Assembly (NCBI GenBank): GCA_038363925.1
Contig: JAQQWL010000003.1
Coordinates: 248,001 to 312,000 of the forward strand
DNA from: Apiospora phragmitis
Taxonomy: Eukaryota; Ascomycota; Sordariomycetes; Amphisphaeriales; Apiosporaceae
Length of the DNA stretch: 64,000 bases
Direction of reading: 5' to 3'
Part shown: one piece after another, positions 34,500 to 45,885 of the stretch
Position numbering within the stretch: position 1 is the stretch's first letter
Layout: each line of letters starts with the position of its first letter
The notes under the pieces: generated by a model
Told to the model about the DNA's origin: nothing
The model's database searches: none
Seen by the model: the letters and a program-made list of their open reading frames with translations, nothing else
Made by a program: the position numbers and the translations under genes

Positions 34500-36357
34500 A
34501 TGGCTGGCCGAAATTCCCAAGACAAGACGGATGAGGCCGTTCATCCCGTCTCTTCCGCCCACCAAGGGGAGACACTGAAGACAGTCGAGGACGGCGCTTT
34601 GGACGAAGCCGCGCGATACATTGCCACGCAAGACGAGTTCGGACTTATGACTCCAGAAAAAGAGAAATTGATCGTGAAGAGGATTGACTTTTACGTTGTA
34701 CCACTGGTAAGCAGAGTAACCTCAAGCCCGTCTCATCGCTTTCTCTAATAGCACGTTGATGATGTTAGCTGCTGCTCCTCGCCACTCTCGGAGCCGTGGA
34801 CAAGGTCCAGATCGGGACAGCGTCGCTTTACGGGTTCCAAAAGGATAACAACTTCAAAGGGCAGGAATACAGCTGGCTTGGGAGTATCCTGCCTCTCGGT
34901 GTACGTGCATCAGTGCGCCATCTGTCCTCAAGCATTCTTTTGACAGTGGCCATCACCAGACCCTCGTTGGCTTGGTCCCGGCTTCGTATCTAGTACAAAG
35001 AGTCCCTCCGGCGAAGCTGCTCTGCGGTGCATCCGTCTGCTGGTCCATCCTGACCATCTGCTACGCGCCATGCCGGTCCTGGAAGGGGTTCATGGCCCTG
35101 CGATTCTTCCTCGGCTTCCTCGAGGCCGCCATCACGCCCACCCTGACCATGATCATCGCCTCGTTCTATAAGAAGGAGGAACAACCGCCCAGGAACGCCC
35201 GTAGGTAGCTCTCCGTAGTAGCTCTCCGCCTGGTATTTCTAATGCTGGTGTCGCGCCAGTGGTTTTTGCCTACTTCTCTTCCATCCTCAACGGCTTTTTC
35301 GCTTTCGTCGTCGGCAAGATTCCGGCCAGCGCACCCCTGTTCAAGTGGCAGTACCTCTACATTATGACGGGGTCGATCAACATCCTGGTTTCTGTCATCA
35401 TGTTCTTCGTGCTACCGGACAGCCCCTGAACGCCCGGTTCTTCACGCCGGAACAAAGGGTCCACGCGATTCAGCGCCTCGCCGCCAACCGGACCGGCATC
35501 GCTAACCATCGTGCCTGGAAGTGGGACCAGGCCCTCGAGGCCGTCCTCGACGTCCGCGTCTGGCTGATCGTGCTGTTCAACGTCATCATCAACATCCCGA
35601 ACGGCGGGCTCCAGACCTTTGGGTCCATCATCATTAACGACCTGGGCTTCGGCCCGCTCGAGTCCAGCCTGCTGACCATGCCTTTTGGCGTCGTTGCGAC
35701 GGGCGGCGCCTGGGCTTTTAGTTATATCGCCGCGCGGCGGAGGAACCGGCGGGCCCTGGTGGCCTCGATCGCCCTGTTGTTGCCCATCCTGGGCACCGCC
35801 ATCGTGTACGGGCTGCCGAGAGACAAAATCCCTGGCCAAATGGTTGGGTTGTACTTCATGTACTTCTACTGGCGTGAGTGTTCCTTCCCTTTCTTTGGCC
35901 TTGGTTCGGGCTAACTTGTGATTCTGCAAAGCACCGTATGTCGTCGGCATTTCTCTACCGCAAGCAAACACGAGTGGACACACGAAGAAGTCGGTGACGT
36001 ATAGGTAGGATCCCTTCTCCCTCTTCCTGTTCTTAGACGTGAATTAACCACATCCATCTTGTCTTCTGACTGACACTCCTCAGTCTCGTGGCCATCGGCT
36101 ACGCCGCGGGCAACCTGATCGGGCCGCAGACCTTCCGGTCGGACCAGGCGCCCAAATACACCTCGGGCGTCGTGACCATGCTGGCGGCGTACTGCGCGTG
36201 CATGCTGGTTCTGGGCACGTACTGGGCCGTCGCCGCCTGGGAGAACAGGCGCCGCGACCGCAGGTGCGGCAAGCAAGAAGCAATCCACGAGGGCACCGCG
36301 GATGGGTTCGTCGATGAGACCGACAAGAAGCAGCCCAATTTCCGCTACACCACCTAG
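34500..36357 (+). CDS. MFS transporter, Dal5-like anion:cation symporter family
   Basis: Six exons join with GT-AG sites: 34500-34706, 34769-34900, 34960-35200, 35260-35873, 35932-36004 and 36084-36357. They encode about 513 residues, a usual length for the allantoate/nicotinate permease (Dal5) family of plasma-membrane transporters. A hydrophilic N-terminus runs into KRIDFYVVPL and the first helix LLLLATLGAVDKVQIGTASLYG. Further landmarks are RFFLGFLEAAITPTLTMIIASFY, YIMTGSINILVSVIMFFVLPDSP, the central loop, TFGSIIINDLGFG and PYVVGISLPQANTSGHTKKS. The frame breaks once in a C run at 35423-35426: one C is missing, so PDSP is followed by a stop while the next frame continues with LNARFFTPEQR. 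The head-to-head oxoprolinase suggests uptake of a nitrogen compound such as oxoproline, an amide or a ureide; the substrate is not readable. Confidence 0.85.
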
Positions 36358-36600
36358 AATATAGTTATAGATATGGTAGATGAGCCTGTGAATGGAAAGG
36401 TATTCAAGGCACCTAGACTGTCATGTAGCTTAGAACTATTCCGATCACATTGGGCTTCACGACATCGATGCAGGGGCACGGCTTCTGGGCTAATCCTGGC
36501 GAGTATCTTTTGAAAACACATCTTGTAACGTTGAGCTTGCAACCTTGCTCAGTGACGAAAGGAGGACTTGCTCGTATTGTCGTGGCAAATATACAACAAA

Positions 36601-38365
36601 TCACGCAAGGCTGATAGCATGGCACTTACCTTTTATTATAGACCAGCCCTTCCCCGCTTGGGACGTGTGCAACTCTCTAGCTCCCCAAACATCTTCAATA
36701 GCTGCCCGGGCCTTTTTGACGTGGCCCAGCTGCCGAGTCTCCTGCAGCGCAGCCAGCTTCTCCAAGAGCAGCCTTCGGTCCTCGTCGTCTTCTGACCGGA
36801 TTCCCAAGACGCCCACAATAAACAAGGGCCACAGCAGCGTATTGGTGCGGAGTGACACACTTTGGAGGAGTCCCAAGATCTGCCGCGTGGTCCTCACCAT
36901 GTGCGGCTCCTGAGGTCCGGCGTCATCGAGGCGCCCGTAGAGATACAGGAGCGCCGCCAGCCGTTTCATCTCCAGGATAACATAAACTTCCCACTTCGAA
37001 GGGGATGCCGACAATCCAGGCTGTTCCATAAAGTCACCACCCAGCTGATGAAGTTGTCGCTCAGTGTCGTTCCGGCGCCGCAGCAGATCATCCAAAACGC
37101 CGCAGCAGTCGTCTTGCCCTTCGCGCAAGGGCCCGCCGAGAGCGCTGACCTCGGAGATAGAACTAGCAGCTGTCTCGTGCAGCCGGTGAGGGCCAGGATG
37201 TCGGGCTCGTGGATGGAGCGGCAGAGCTTGGCCACAGTCCGGTCCTGGCCGATGCGCGACCCGGCGGTGGCGGCGAAGACGTCGTGCGAGACGAAGTAGG
37301 CAAAGGCGAAATGGTGGAGGTTCTGTTTCTCCACGCTGAGCAGCTCATAACCGTGGAGACTCTTACTCAGAAGGTCCCTGGCGAAGTCGGCGTGGATGGT
37401 CCAGGAGCGTGAGCAGCTCTGTGAGATCTGTGGGGGCCAGTCAGCTTTTCTGTGAGCTCTTCCTCGTCTGTCGCCACAGGGATAATACCTCGAAGAAGCA
37501 CAACATCAAGGTCGAAGCAACGATCTGCTCATTAAGAGTGGCATTGCATGAATCTGAGTTGGAAGTATGCGCCAGATCGGAAACCTGACTACGGAGCAGA
37601 GATAGGGCTCTCGCGCGGTGGAGCCACATGACCGGTTTGTACTCGACGCGGCCGATGCTGTGGAGCTGGTTGGCGGCCACGGCCAGTACGCACGGCAGCA
37701 GGGAGCCCTCCTGGGAGGATGCGGCGATCCTCAAAACCACGTCGCGGTAAGGGTTCAGTTTGGGATCCTGGACGCATTGCGGTGCGATGCAGCTATCAAA
37801 GTAGCTCCAGAGGTAATGCTCCTCCGGGTTGAGGTTCAATGGCGAGAGGGATTGCAGGTATCCGACAACGTACGATTGGTCATCATGTTCTGCACCGGAC
37901 AGACCGGCCCCTCCGACCCTTGCGATGCAGGAGGATGGAGACGACTGCCAGGGTTTCGGGACTGCGGGACGGGGCTTCGGCGAGACGCTACACCTTGCAG
38001 GCGGCCACGGGAGCGCATGGAAGTCCTGGTATACGGGTTCGGCGATGAAGTCATCCCATCGGGTGTTGAGAAACATCCAGGCGCGGATCCCGGAGACCGG
38101 AAAGCCCTTCTTGGAGTTCATCGTCGGTGTTTCCCATCGCAACTTCGTCTCGTAAAGACAGACGAAGCCGAGTCGGCGACAATGACCACACTTGGGGCGA
38201 TTCTCAGGGGCATTTGACCCGGCGCTCTAGCGACAAGAATCAGATTAGTGAGGATGCGAACTTGCACATGAGTATCGCTACGGGGAAACCAGAAATTGGA
38301 TTACCCCGACACTTCCGGCACCCACTCCGAGTCCGGAGTTCGACGTGGCCATCTCGGCGTCCCAT
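36601..38365 (-). CDS. Zn2Cys6 transcription factor (fungal_trans_2-like)
   Basis: Exons 38365-38305, 38226-37489 and 37427-36601 are joined by GT-AG sites and give about 541 residues. The binuclear zinc cluster spans the first intron: CRKCRERRVKC, then CGHC and a final C, i.e. CX2CX6CX6CX2CX6C. Such clusters bind CGG half-sites. Behind it lies a long helical regulatory region (YVVGYLQSLSPLNL, NPYRDVVLRIAASS, LPCVLAVAANQLHS, ILALTGCTRQLL) typical of the fungal_trans_2 group. Two frame corrections are needed: an extra C in a run at 38207-38210 and a missing base near 37153-37163. The C-terminus is uncertain because a GTAAGT donor lies just before the stop and an extra exon is possible. Its position between transporter and FAD enzyme suggests it regulates this cluster. 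Confidence 0.85.
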
Positions 38366-39049
38366 GATGGGTAGGGCTCTCTCTGTCTCCTCAAGGAAAA
38401 GCGGGTAGTCGCCTGTTTTGGAGTTGGAGTTGCGTCTCAAACTAAATTGGTAAAGAACTCATGTTGCTGGTGCATTGTTGTGTTTGGAGATAGTAAAGTG
38501 GTACGACATCCACCCGTCGCGGGAATAAGAACCCTTGGGCAAGGAGATTGAAGGACGCCTCCGTGCTTCCGTGTACTTGGTCTGATAACATGCCGGGCTA
38601 AGATGGACCTGTTGTCGAGATAAGATCACTCACAAGATAACCCAATGCCCCACCGACCAGGCTTCAAGTCGCCAGTGATTGATCCTGAACGCTTGCACAG
38701 TGTCCCCCAGAGATTAGGACCTTCCCCGCACTGACTGCACTACCCCGGGGACTAAAGAATCCACTCTGTCGGTCGGACATACCACTTCCCGGTCCTCGAC
38801 GACTGTGAGCTACCTTGGCCAGGCTGGCAGCCCGAATCTTAGTCAAGACTAGAAATGCAGGGTCGCACGCGTATCCATGCACAGTTGTGTCTGACTGCCT
38901 CCCATCTTGGTGCATATCGTAAGACCCATTGCAGCCAAAACTGACCCCGGGGTGGAGATTCATCCGACATCGGATTCGGAGAACATGCCGACATCCAAGC
39001 GGAGCCAGATAAACACGTTTCGGTGCTGCTTTCAACCAACCCTCATCGA
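38366..39049. other. Intergenic region, divergent promoters
   Basis: This region lies between the start of the zinc-cluster regulator (minus) and the FAD enzyme (plus). No coding sequence is supported. It probably contains both promoters. Confidence 0.55.
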
Positions 39050-40339
39050 ATGACCAGGCGCTACAACAACAGAAACATGATGAAGAAAGAAGATCCCATC
39101 CTCATCCTAGGCGCCGGCACGTTTGGCCTGTCGACGGCCTACCACTTCGCCAAGGCCGGCTTCTCCAACATCACCGTGCTCGAGAAGTCGACCGCCGTGC
39201 CGCCCGTGGACTCGGCCGGCAACGACCTGAACAAGATCATTCGGGCCGAGTATGAGGATCCCTTCTATGCCGAGCTGGCTCTGCAAGCCATCGAGGCATG
39301 GAAGACGCCGCTGTTTGCCCCGTACTACCACGAGACGGGCTATCTGCTGGCGAATTCGAGAGCAGCGCCCGAGAAAGCCAAGAAGACGCTGCTCAAGTCT
39401 CTAGGATCCATCCAGCAGCATCCGGCCTTCCGAGGCAAGATCTCGCCCATTGAAAAGCGGGAGGACGTCACGAAGGTCGCCCCCGTGTTCGATGGGCCGA
39501 TGGAGTGGAAAGGCTACTTCAACCGGTTCGCGGGCTACGCCCATGCCGCCGACGCGCTCACCGCCGTGTACTCGGCGTGTTGTGCACTGGGCGTCAAGTT
39601 CTGCGTGGGGGACGCCGTCGCGTCCCTGACCTACTCCGCGACCCGCGACCGCTGCACGGGAGCCGCCACCGCGTCCGGCAAGACGTACACGGCCTCCGTG
39701 ACGGTCCTCGCCCTCGGGGCCGCGCTCGCCACCGTCCTGCCCGACGTCGGGAAGCAAGTGGCGGCGAACGCGTGGCCCGTCGCGCACATCCAGCTGACGC
39801 CCGCCGAGGCCCAGAAACTACACGGCATCCCCGTCACGTACGCGCGCGACCTCGGCTTCTTCTTCGAGCCGGACCGACGCACGAACCTGCTCAAGCTCTG
39901 CCCCTCGGGAGCCGGCTACACCAACTTCTCGTCTTCCGGTGGCGGCGCGTCCGTGCCGCCGGACTTCAACGGCTTCATCACGCCCGCCGACGAGGACAAG
40001 ATCCGCCGGCTGCTGCGGGAGACCCTGCCGGGCCTCGCGGAGCGACCGCTCGTCAACAAGCATATGTGCTGGTGCGCCGACACGGCCGACTCCGAGTACA
40101 TCATCGACTTCGTGCCGGGTAAGCACGGCCTGATCGTGGCGAGCGGCGACTCGGGGCACGCCTTCAAGATGCTGCCCATCGCCGGGAAGTGGATCGTGGA
40201 GCTGGCCCAGGCGGGCCAGCAGGAGAAGCGCCGCTGGAGGTGGAAGCCCAACCAAGATGCGGGTGGGGATGTCAGCTGGCGGGTCGGGCGTCCTGTTGAT
40301 CTCAAGGATGTACCGTTGGCGGTCAGGTCTAAGCTGTAG
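39050..40339 (+). CDS. FAD-dependent amine/imino-acid oxidase (sarcosine/saccharopine oxidase-like)
   Basis: This single exon encodes 429 residues from ATG 39050; a start at 39077 (MMKKEDPIL) is also possible. Residues 18-30 form the FAD-binding Rossmann motif (ILGAGTFGLSTAY). The next block (VDSAGNDLNKIIRAEYEDPFY) and the C-terminal IIDFVPGKHGLIVASGDSGHAFKM are typical of the MSOX/FAOX/saccharopine-oxidase branch of DAO-fold enzymes. In monomeric sarcosine oxidase the flavin is bound to a Cys in the segment before the IID motif. Here a Cys (about residue 340, KHMCWC) sits at the matching place, so covalent FAD is likely. These enzymes oxidise N-methyl amino acids, fructosyl amino acids, pipecolate or saccharopine with release of hydrogen peroxide, usually in peroxisomes. 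The last residues are SKL-stop, a classic peroxisomal targeting signal. The frame is intact. Confidence 0.88.
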   Translation: MTRRYNNRNMMKKEDPILILGAGTFGLSTAYHFAKAGFSNITVLEKSTAVPPVDSAGNDLNKIIRAEYEDPFYAELALQAIEAWKTPLFAPYYHETGYLLANSRAAPEKAKKTLLKSLGSIQQHPAFRGKISPIEKREDVTKVAPVFDGPMEWKGYFNRFAGYAHAADALTAVYSACCALGVKFCVGDAVASLTYSATRDRCTGAATASGKTYTASVTVLALGAALATVLPDVGKQVAANAWPVAHIQLTPAEAQKLHGIPVTYARDLGFFFEPDRRTNLLKLCPSGAGYTNFSSSGGGASVPPDFNGFITPADEDKIRRLLRETLPGLAERPLVNKHMCWCADTADSEYIIDFVPGKHGLIVASGDSGHAFKMLPIAGKWIVELAQAGQQEKRRWRWKPNQDAGGDVSWRVGRPVDLKDVPLAVRSKL

Positions 40340-41177
40340 TGTACTACAGTGTGTGTGGGATATCGTAACTAGAGATGGGACACTGGTTATCAGTTCAATT
40401 GCAAATACCCAAGGAATATTAACACATTCTGACTAAGCCTGAAATGCTCCATCCAAGTTCACTTTATTGAAACGAATCCTGCACAATGTTCTTTACTTGG
40501 TCTATCGCGAACCAGGTATAATACCCAGCTTCTCGCACTGAAAAGTCCATCCGTGAAAAGCCATCGAAAGCAGGCCTGATGCATTCGCGGTGCGAGTGGA
40601 ATGTTTCCGTTGCAAAGCTGGTCAATTCCCAAATTTCTTAACTAATAGTCGACGCCTTTAGTTGCACGCTTCAGACTGGCGCTGGTGTGCAGCCTCAGGT
40701 CTATTGTACTGCTGGGGTTGATGCTACATGGCCAAAGACATAGCAAACACGATAGGCTGGGCGGGCCGATGAGGTAAATCATGACCCCGTCCGGAGCTCC
40801 AACCTCGGAAGCGCATTGGGGCTTGCAGTGGACGCATTCAGTAATCTTGTGAAGGTGCACTCCAGGTATCGGTTGCCTGGCTGCCTAATTCTAGATGGAC
40901 AACCATATCCCTGGAACGGCCTAAGTGTGCGCCTATGTGGCGTACCCAGCAGCCTATGGGCAGGCGAATCGCGTCGCGGTCCGACCAGATGGGCAGCGAA
41001 CCCCTGTCAAGCTGGGTCGCATGGGATGCATCCCCTCGATGTCGACCTCTCCTCATTTCTTTCAATCCTGAGCGTTCTGTCATGGAGAGGGCTATTTCCA
41101 GTCAGAAACAAACTTAGGTCCGGACATTGCGTTCCATTTTGATCGACTTCTTGCAGTGTTAGGACAGAGTATCCACG
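40340..41177. other. Intergenic, no gene seen
   Basis: Several short frames overlap on both strands but none shows a domain or a believable start context. Confidence 0.5.
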
Positions 41178-42368
41178 ATGCATTCCTCTCGTCTCCGAGC
41201 TCTCTCTTTGGCGAGCCCGGCGCGTGTGCGCTGTTGCTTCAACCTAATGACAGCGACAATAACGACAAAAACATCGATATGCGTGCGGCAGAAGTCCTCA
41301 TCAAGCAAGAAGAAGAAGAAGCAGACGGCAGATAAGAGCAGACCACTCCCCAGGCCGGTTACAGGGGCTATGCCACACCCGTTCTTGCAAATTCTCCTCT
41401 CTACCGCGCCCCGTTGCCGATTGGCATAAGTCCTGTCGATTTCAAGAAAATGCCCATGCCCGAAGCTAATTTGGGCAATACAAAACTTTTCCGTGTTCTA
41501 TTGGTGTGGGGATTCGCCTCTGTATCGTGCCTCGTGAGTTTTAGGTGGATGGCATACAAGGGCGCTTTGGGTCACCACTTGGCATCAATCCAAGACGTCA
41601 AGACTCGGATGGGCTGTGGCAGCATGTCGTTCCCACAGTTTCATGCGTTCGTACAAAAAGGCAACTTCAGCATGGAGCAACGGTTGATTATGTATGAGTT
41701 CGACAAGCGGATGTCCAATAGACCTCCTGGCTTGTCGACAGAAGATCTGATCGAAGATTTCGAGGGCCTCAGGGGCCACTGGGTATTCTCGCTGGAAAAC
41801 CTGGAAAAAGGGCGTTACTATACCCTCCTTACACCATGCTTTGCCCACTCAAACCCCTTGCATCTTGTAAGCGGTGTCACTATGGGGTCCTACATGCTGA
41901 GCATGGCTTTCAGGTGTGGTTTGAAGCCCTGGTCCGTGGTGGTTTTGGCGGCAGGCTCCGAAACAGCATCGAATCTTGGGTTTATGGTGGAGGGCCAGGT
42001 CGCTTTACGAGCTCCCCATGACCCGGAAGACCCAATGGAAAAGGAGATAGACCGCATAATCTTCACCGCCGGGGGCCTTGGTTCGAGTGGGGTCTTTGCT
42101 GGGGTCGCATCAGCTCTGACTTGCCTGTGCCCCCGAGCCCGAGTGCTTCGCTTCATGCCTCTCTGGCTCCTTGTCCCTTTCTTGGTTGGGATGGACTTTA
42201 CAACTCAATTCCAAAGGGACAGAAGGGGAGAGACTCCGACAGCATCGAGAGGAAGTCGGAACTGGTGTTGGCCATTCTCGGCAGGTTTCTCACGCAGCAC
42301 ACTTGGGAGGTGCGGCATTCGGCGTTTTGTTTGCCTCTGTAAAGTTGAGGCTGGGTTCGAGACTCTGA
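41178..42368 (+). CDS. Rhomboid family intramembrane protease, probably mitochondrial
   Basis: Rhomboids cut transmembrane substrates with a Ser-His dyad buried in the membrane. Landmarks in order are a TM segment at about 41,490-41,550 (VLLVWGFASVSCLVSF), the L1 loop ending in YYTLLTPCFAHSNPLHL, and the helix with the catalytic serine in GLGSSGVFAG (GSSG at 42080-42091). The last helix with the catalytic histidine reads HAAHLGGAAFG (His codon 42300-42302). The N-terminus from ATG 41178 is Arg/Ser-rich without acidic residues early on, like a mitochondrial presequence, and a GYATPVL stretch follows, which suggests a PARL/Pcp1-type enzyme. Two frame changes are needed: a missing base between about 41,330 and 41,350 and an extra base between about 42,190 and 42,290. 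No introns were found. Location and substrate are inferred. Confidence 0.72.
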
Positions 42369-42897
42369 AATTCTTAACTGTGTTAGATGACGCCAACTCG
42401 CCCATATTGTGGCAGGTATATGTTTTGGTTTACGGAAAAGGGAAAGCGTATCATTCCAATTTAACTTGAATGGAGATCTCTGGAACAGTAGCTGTTTCTA
42501 TGTAGAGCTTTCCGAAGATGAGTTCGCTCCTCAAATGCATGCACAGAGGATATAATTTCACCGGTTCTCGCGCACCTCGATCCTCACATTCTGGGATAGT
42601 CTCTCAGTAGCGAACATACTCATCTTGCTTTAGCTATAGGGGCAAGAAAAAAAGGGGAAACGTAGGTTGAGGGTTTTAGCATTGAAAGCCCCTTGCTCAA
42701 AGAGAATATAGTATATATACATAGTAGATTTTCCAAATGGGGCCCTTATACGAAAGCCGCTCAGGGCTAAGTAGCTATAATATAGTATGCCCTGGATAGG
42801 GGTTGCGACCTCTGTTCTACTCATCCACCTCACCTACCCCATCTCACGCTTAAGTGTTCTGAATATTCAAGAGGAATAGGGCTTCCACTGGACCGCG
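42369..42897. other. Intergenic, no gene seen
   Basis: AT content rises modestly around 42,640-42,800. A 67-codon minus frame has no domain. Probably two converging 3' regions. Confidence 0.5.
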
Positions 42898-43269
42898 CTA
42901 ATGGATATTGGAACCAAAATTCCACCTCCTGAGTTCACGTCCGTACTCCAGATCCTCTTGTGGCCATGGGGTTGTGGGTGATGATGTTACTCGACCATCA
43001 AGGTACCCTGTCGATTCGAAGCGTGTGAAGCGGATAGTTTGCATCCCAATAAAGACAGGAGGATCTTCATTCGACTGCGTTAGCATTTTGATCTCGATGT
43101 CTACAACATAGAAAGCCTCACTATGAATAGTCCGCTCCGCGTCTGGCCGTTTTGGCTGATACAGTGTGGCAATAACTCCGGCGAGGGCCAGAAGTGACGC
43201 AACGATGCCAAATATGATGCTGACGATGACCTCGAGTGGCATTTCGGTATTTCGTGCATCTGAATGCAT
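42898..43269 (-). CDS. Small single-pass membrane protein, unknown
   Basis: The frame encodes 123 residues from ATG 43269; MPLEVIVSIIFG ten codons on is the likelier start from its family-like look. One hydrophobic helix (VIVSIIFGIVASLLALAGVIATLY) lies near the N-terminus, followed by about 85 hydrophilic residues with DIEIKML and TIRFTRFESTGYL. This layout, a single N-terminal anchor with a short soluble tail, occurs in many small fungal hypothetical proteins. I do not recognise a family. Confidence 0.45.
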   Translation of the reverse strand: MHSDARNTEMPLEVIVSIIFGIVASLLALAGVIATLYQPKRPDAERTIHSEAFYVVDIEIKMLTQSNEDPPVFIGMQTIRFTRFESTGYLDGRVTSSPTTPWPQEDLEYGRELRRWNFGSNIH

Positions 43270-43593
43270 TCACGTTTGTTAGTGTTCTGAGGACCACAGA
43301 TGAAAGTGAGCAAAGGGGACGCTGCTCGGCTTTGTTCAAAAGCTTGACGAGATGTAGGTGTCAATTGCTGTAGACGAAGAGATACAAGATTTATTCACAA
43401 TGAAGACTCCAATTTAGCAGACATGAGTCGAGTCCTTCAGCTAATTTATAAATACCAAGAGCTATTTGGTCGCACGCCGATGGGCCGTTGAGCATCATGG
43501 TGGGGATATTCATGGTGAAGATATTCATGGTGGAGATGTTCAATGCCACCCACACCCACCTTCTGTAACAAACCAGCCCCCTGGAACTCTCAA
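43270..43593. other. Short intergenic region
   Basis: This lies between the small membrane protein and the homeodomain gene. An imperfect triple repeat of GGTGGAGAT/GGTGAAGAT-type units appears near 43,500-43,540. No gene is supported. Confidence 0.45.
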
Positions 43594-45885
43594 CATGGCC
43601 GTACCCAACACAGAAACACTCGACACTGAGGCAGAATATTTGCCCTGGGATTCAATGTCATGGCTTCGAAGATTTCTTGGATTTCGACGAGTTTGAGCTT
43701 GACTCACTAATTGGTCTATCAATTTCTTAGAGAATGAACCCGGCGGAGGCGCGAACACGAGCGTACAAGCTGAAAGCCCCAAGCTGCAGCAACCACATCG
43801 ATTCAGAGTCTCTGAAGAACAGAAGATGCATTTGATGGATTGGATCAGCCGGAATCCCGAACCATACCCAACACAGGAAGACAAGGACAATCTCGCCAGA
43901 CTTACTGACATGACCGTGGCGCAGATCAGTTCGTGGTTCTCACGACTGAGGCAGCACGAACTTCAATGTGTCAATCCACCCGTCTCGACTACTCAGCAAC
44001 TGCCTAGTATCGATCCTGGAACCATACCATTTTCAGACCGCCAGGACCACCATGAGAGTTTCGATTTTCTGGAAGACGGTGGCATGCACTGCAGGCTGTT
44101 CCTGGAGAGCGGCAGCTTGGATGTAGATTTGAGACGCAACTCAAATGATGTAAGGACCCCATCAATTTGAGCCACCTCTCTGCCCCCGACATTGAGCCTG
44201 CACCACTTGAGGTGCTTTTCCCGCATCTCTTCCGGAAAACAGGACGGTGCGGTTTCGTTAGAGGCTCTAGCATCTCTGCACGGCGAGCTCGACACTTTTA
44301 CCACGATGAAGGAAACATCGGAGGGGCATCCACTGTTCCCCAAACAAGTTTCCCAGTTGACGCTTCCAGCATTGCAATCAAAGACTTCCTATGTCGAGGC
44401 CTGGCTCCAGGGACTTGGATGTGTCGAGACCTCGCCAGAGGGCGGTTCGAATCTACCGTCGAGTCAGGTTCTGGCCACGATACAAGAACTAGACCATGTT
44501 ACGCCACCAGACCAGAGAACGGCCGTTCCGCATGGATATGTGCAACATGCCTTTTATGGATCGTCATTCGAAGTTCCAGTAGCAATGTCGGATCATATAT
44601 CGAATGCAGGGACAAATTCCGACTATGCATCATCTCATGGAAGCACATCATCCGCCTCCAGCTACATATCCTTAGGGCCTCGGAAAGGCCGCCGGGTCGT
44701 TTTCACGGATCAATCGACACCCTTGAAGCATAGAGCCATGGATGGTGATGTAGAACAACCACCTGCCAAGAAAAGAAAGGAAGCACCTGCAGTTTACACG
44801 TGCACACTCTGCCAGCGCGACTTCTCCAACCGGTTTACATGGCAACGACACGAGAAATCTGTACATCTTGCTCTTGATCGCTGGATCTGCGGGAATTCTC
44901 TGTCGAAAGACTGGCTCCAGGACTGCCCAATATGTGCAACAGGGGGCATCCGTCAACCTTTCAGACATTGTGCCCACCGTTTCCCGGAATGCTTACAAAA
45001 GCCCGAGGGCGAAAGGACCTTCTACCGGCGAGATGCACTCAAACAGCATCTCGGTAGATTTCACTGCAAGCACCAAGTATGGCCTGAACAGACTACTCCG
45101 CTGCATCTGGATGCCTGGATGGTCCATTCGGTTCCTGTTGCGACATCTCTTGTCCGCTACTTCTGCTGCTACCAGCCTCGTAACTGGGAAGCCAGAGTGC
45201 AGCACATTGCAGCGCATTTCGAGTGCGGTATGAATATTTCCCAGTGGAAGACCTCCAGCCCGAACTCCCTGATCCGCCCACCAAGTGGACAGTACTTGGC
45301 TGATGCACGTCCCTTTATGTCGAACCGATCCCTGGAACGTCAACGCGGCACAACCCTTCTTTCTCTACCCAAGGAAGAGGTCAGGCAGCAGAAAGTCACA
45401 AATTTCTGCACGCACTGCCGATATTCCGGAACTTCTTGTTCGCCATACAGGGATCCTCTTACCCGGAAATGCATTGCTTGTTCCAAGGCAAACCTGTGTT
45501 GCAGCTTACAGTGGAATGGCGCTTCGCCAGACCACGACCACCAATGTGTTGACCGGTTTTACATGGTATGCCCTTTTTGTAACATCATATTCGGGGACAA
45601 GAAGTCACTCCGCCAACACTGTGTGTCACTGCACACGGAAGCGATCATCAACCATATCCAAGATCACCCCTGATGAAACTGCAGTGCGCTTTATGTCAGA
45701 GAGGTGCTGGGACGATCAGCTCAGACCTAGTTAGTGTGTTTAGTCACATGCTGAGGAGCCACATGCCCGTTTCGACTGGCCATTTGGGTCCCCCCTATCT
45801 TATGTGTCCTATTTGCGGTTATAAAGCCTGGATGTCGGGTTCCGGAAAGTATTACCTGCCGAGACAGCACGCCATGCAATGCTAA
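43594..45885 (+). CDS. Homeodomain (KN type) plus C2H2 zinc-finger transcription factor
   Basis: The 5' part is uncertain: an acidic segment (EDFLDFDEFELDSLIG) near 43,670-43,730 and the homeodomain frame need one missing base near 43,730. A TALE/KN homeodomain core follows (LMDWISRNPEPYPTQEDKDN and ISSWFSRLRQ, 43,830-43,960), with Trp-Phe in the recognition helix. An intron, 44150-44242 (GTAAGG...CAG), leads to a 477-codon exon. That exon has an NLS-like PPAKKRK, a C2H2 finger (CX2CX12HX4H, 44,800-44,868) and degenerate fingers. It then has a Cys cluster at 45,407-45,504 with spacing CX2CX6CX10CX2CX6C, and a further C2H2 finger (45,570-45,640). A missing C in the run at 45667-45670 explains an apparent stop; the other frame continues with LQCALCQRG and a last CPIC finger to 45,885. 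Targets are unknown. Confidence 0.75.
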
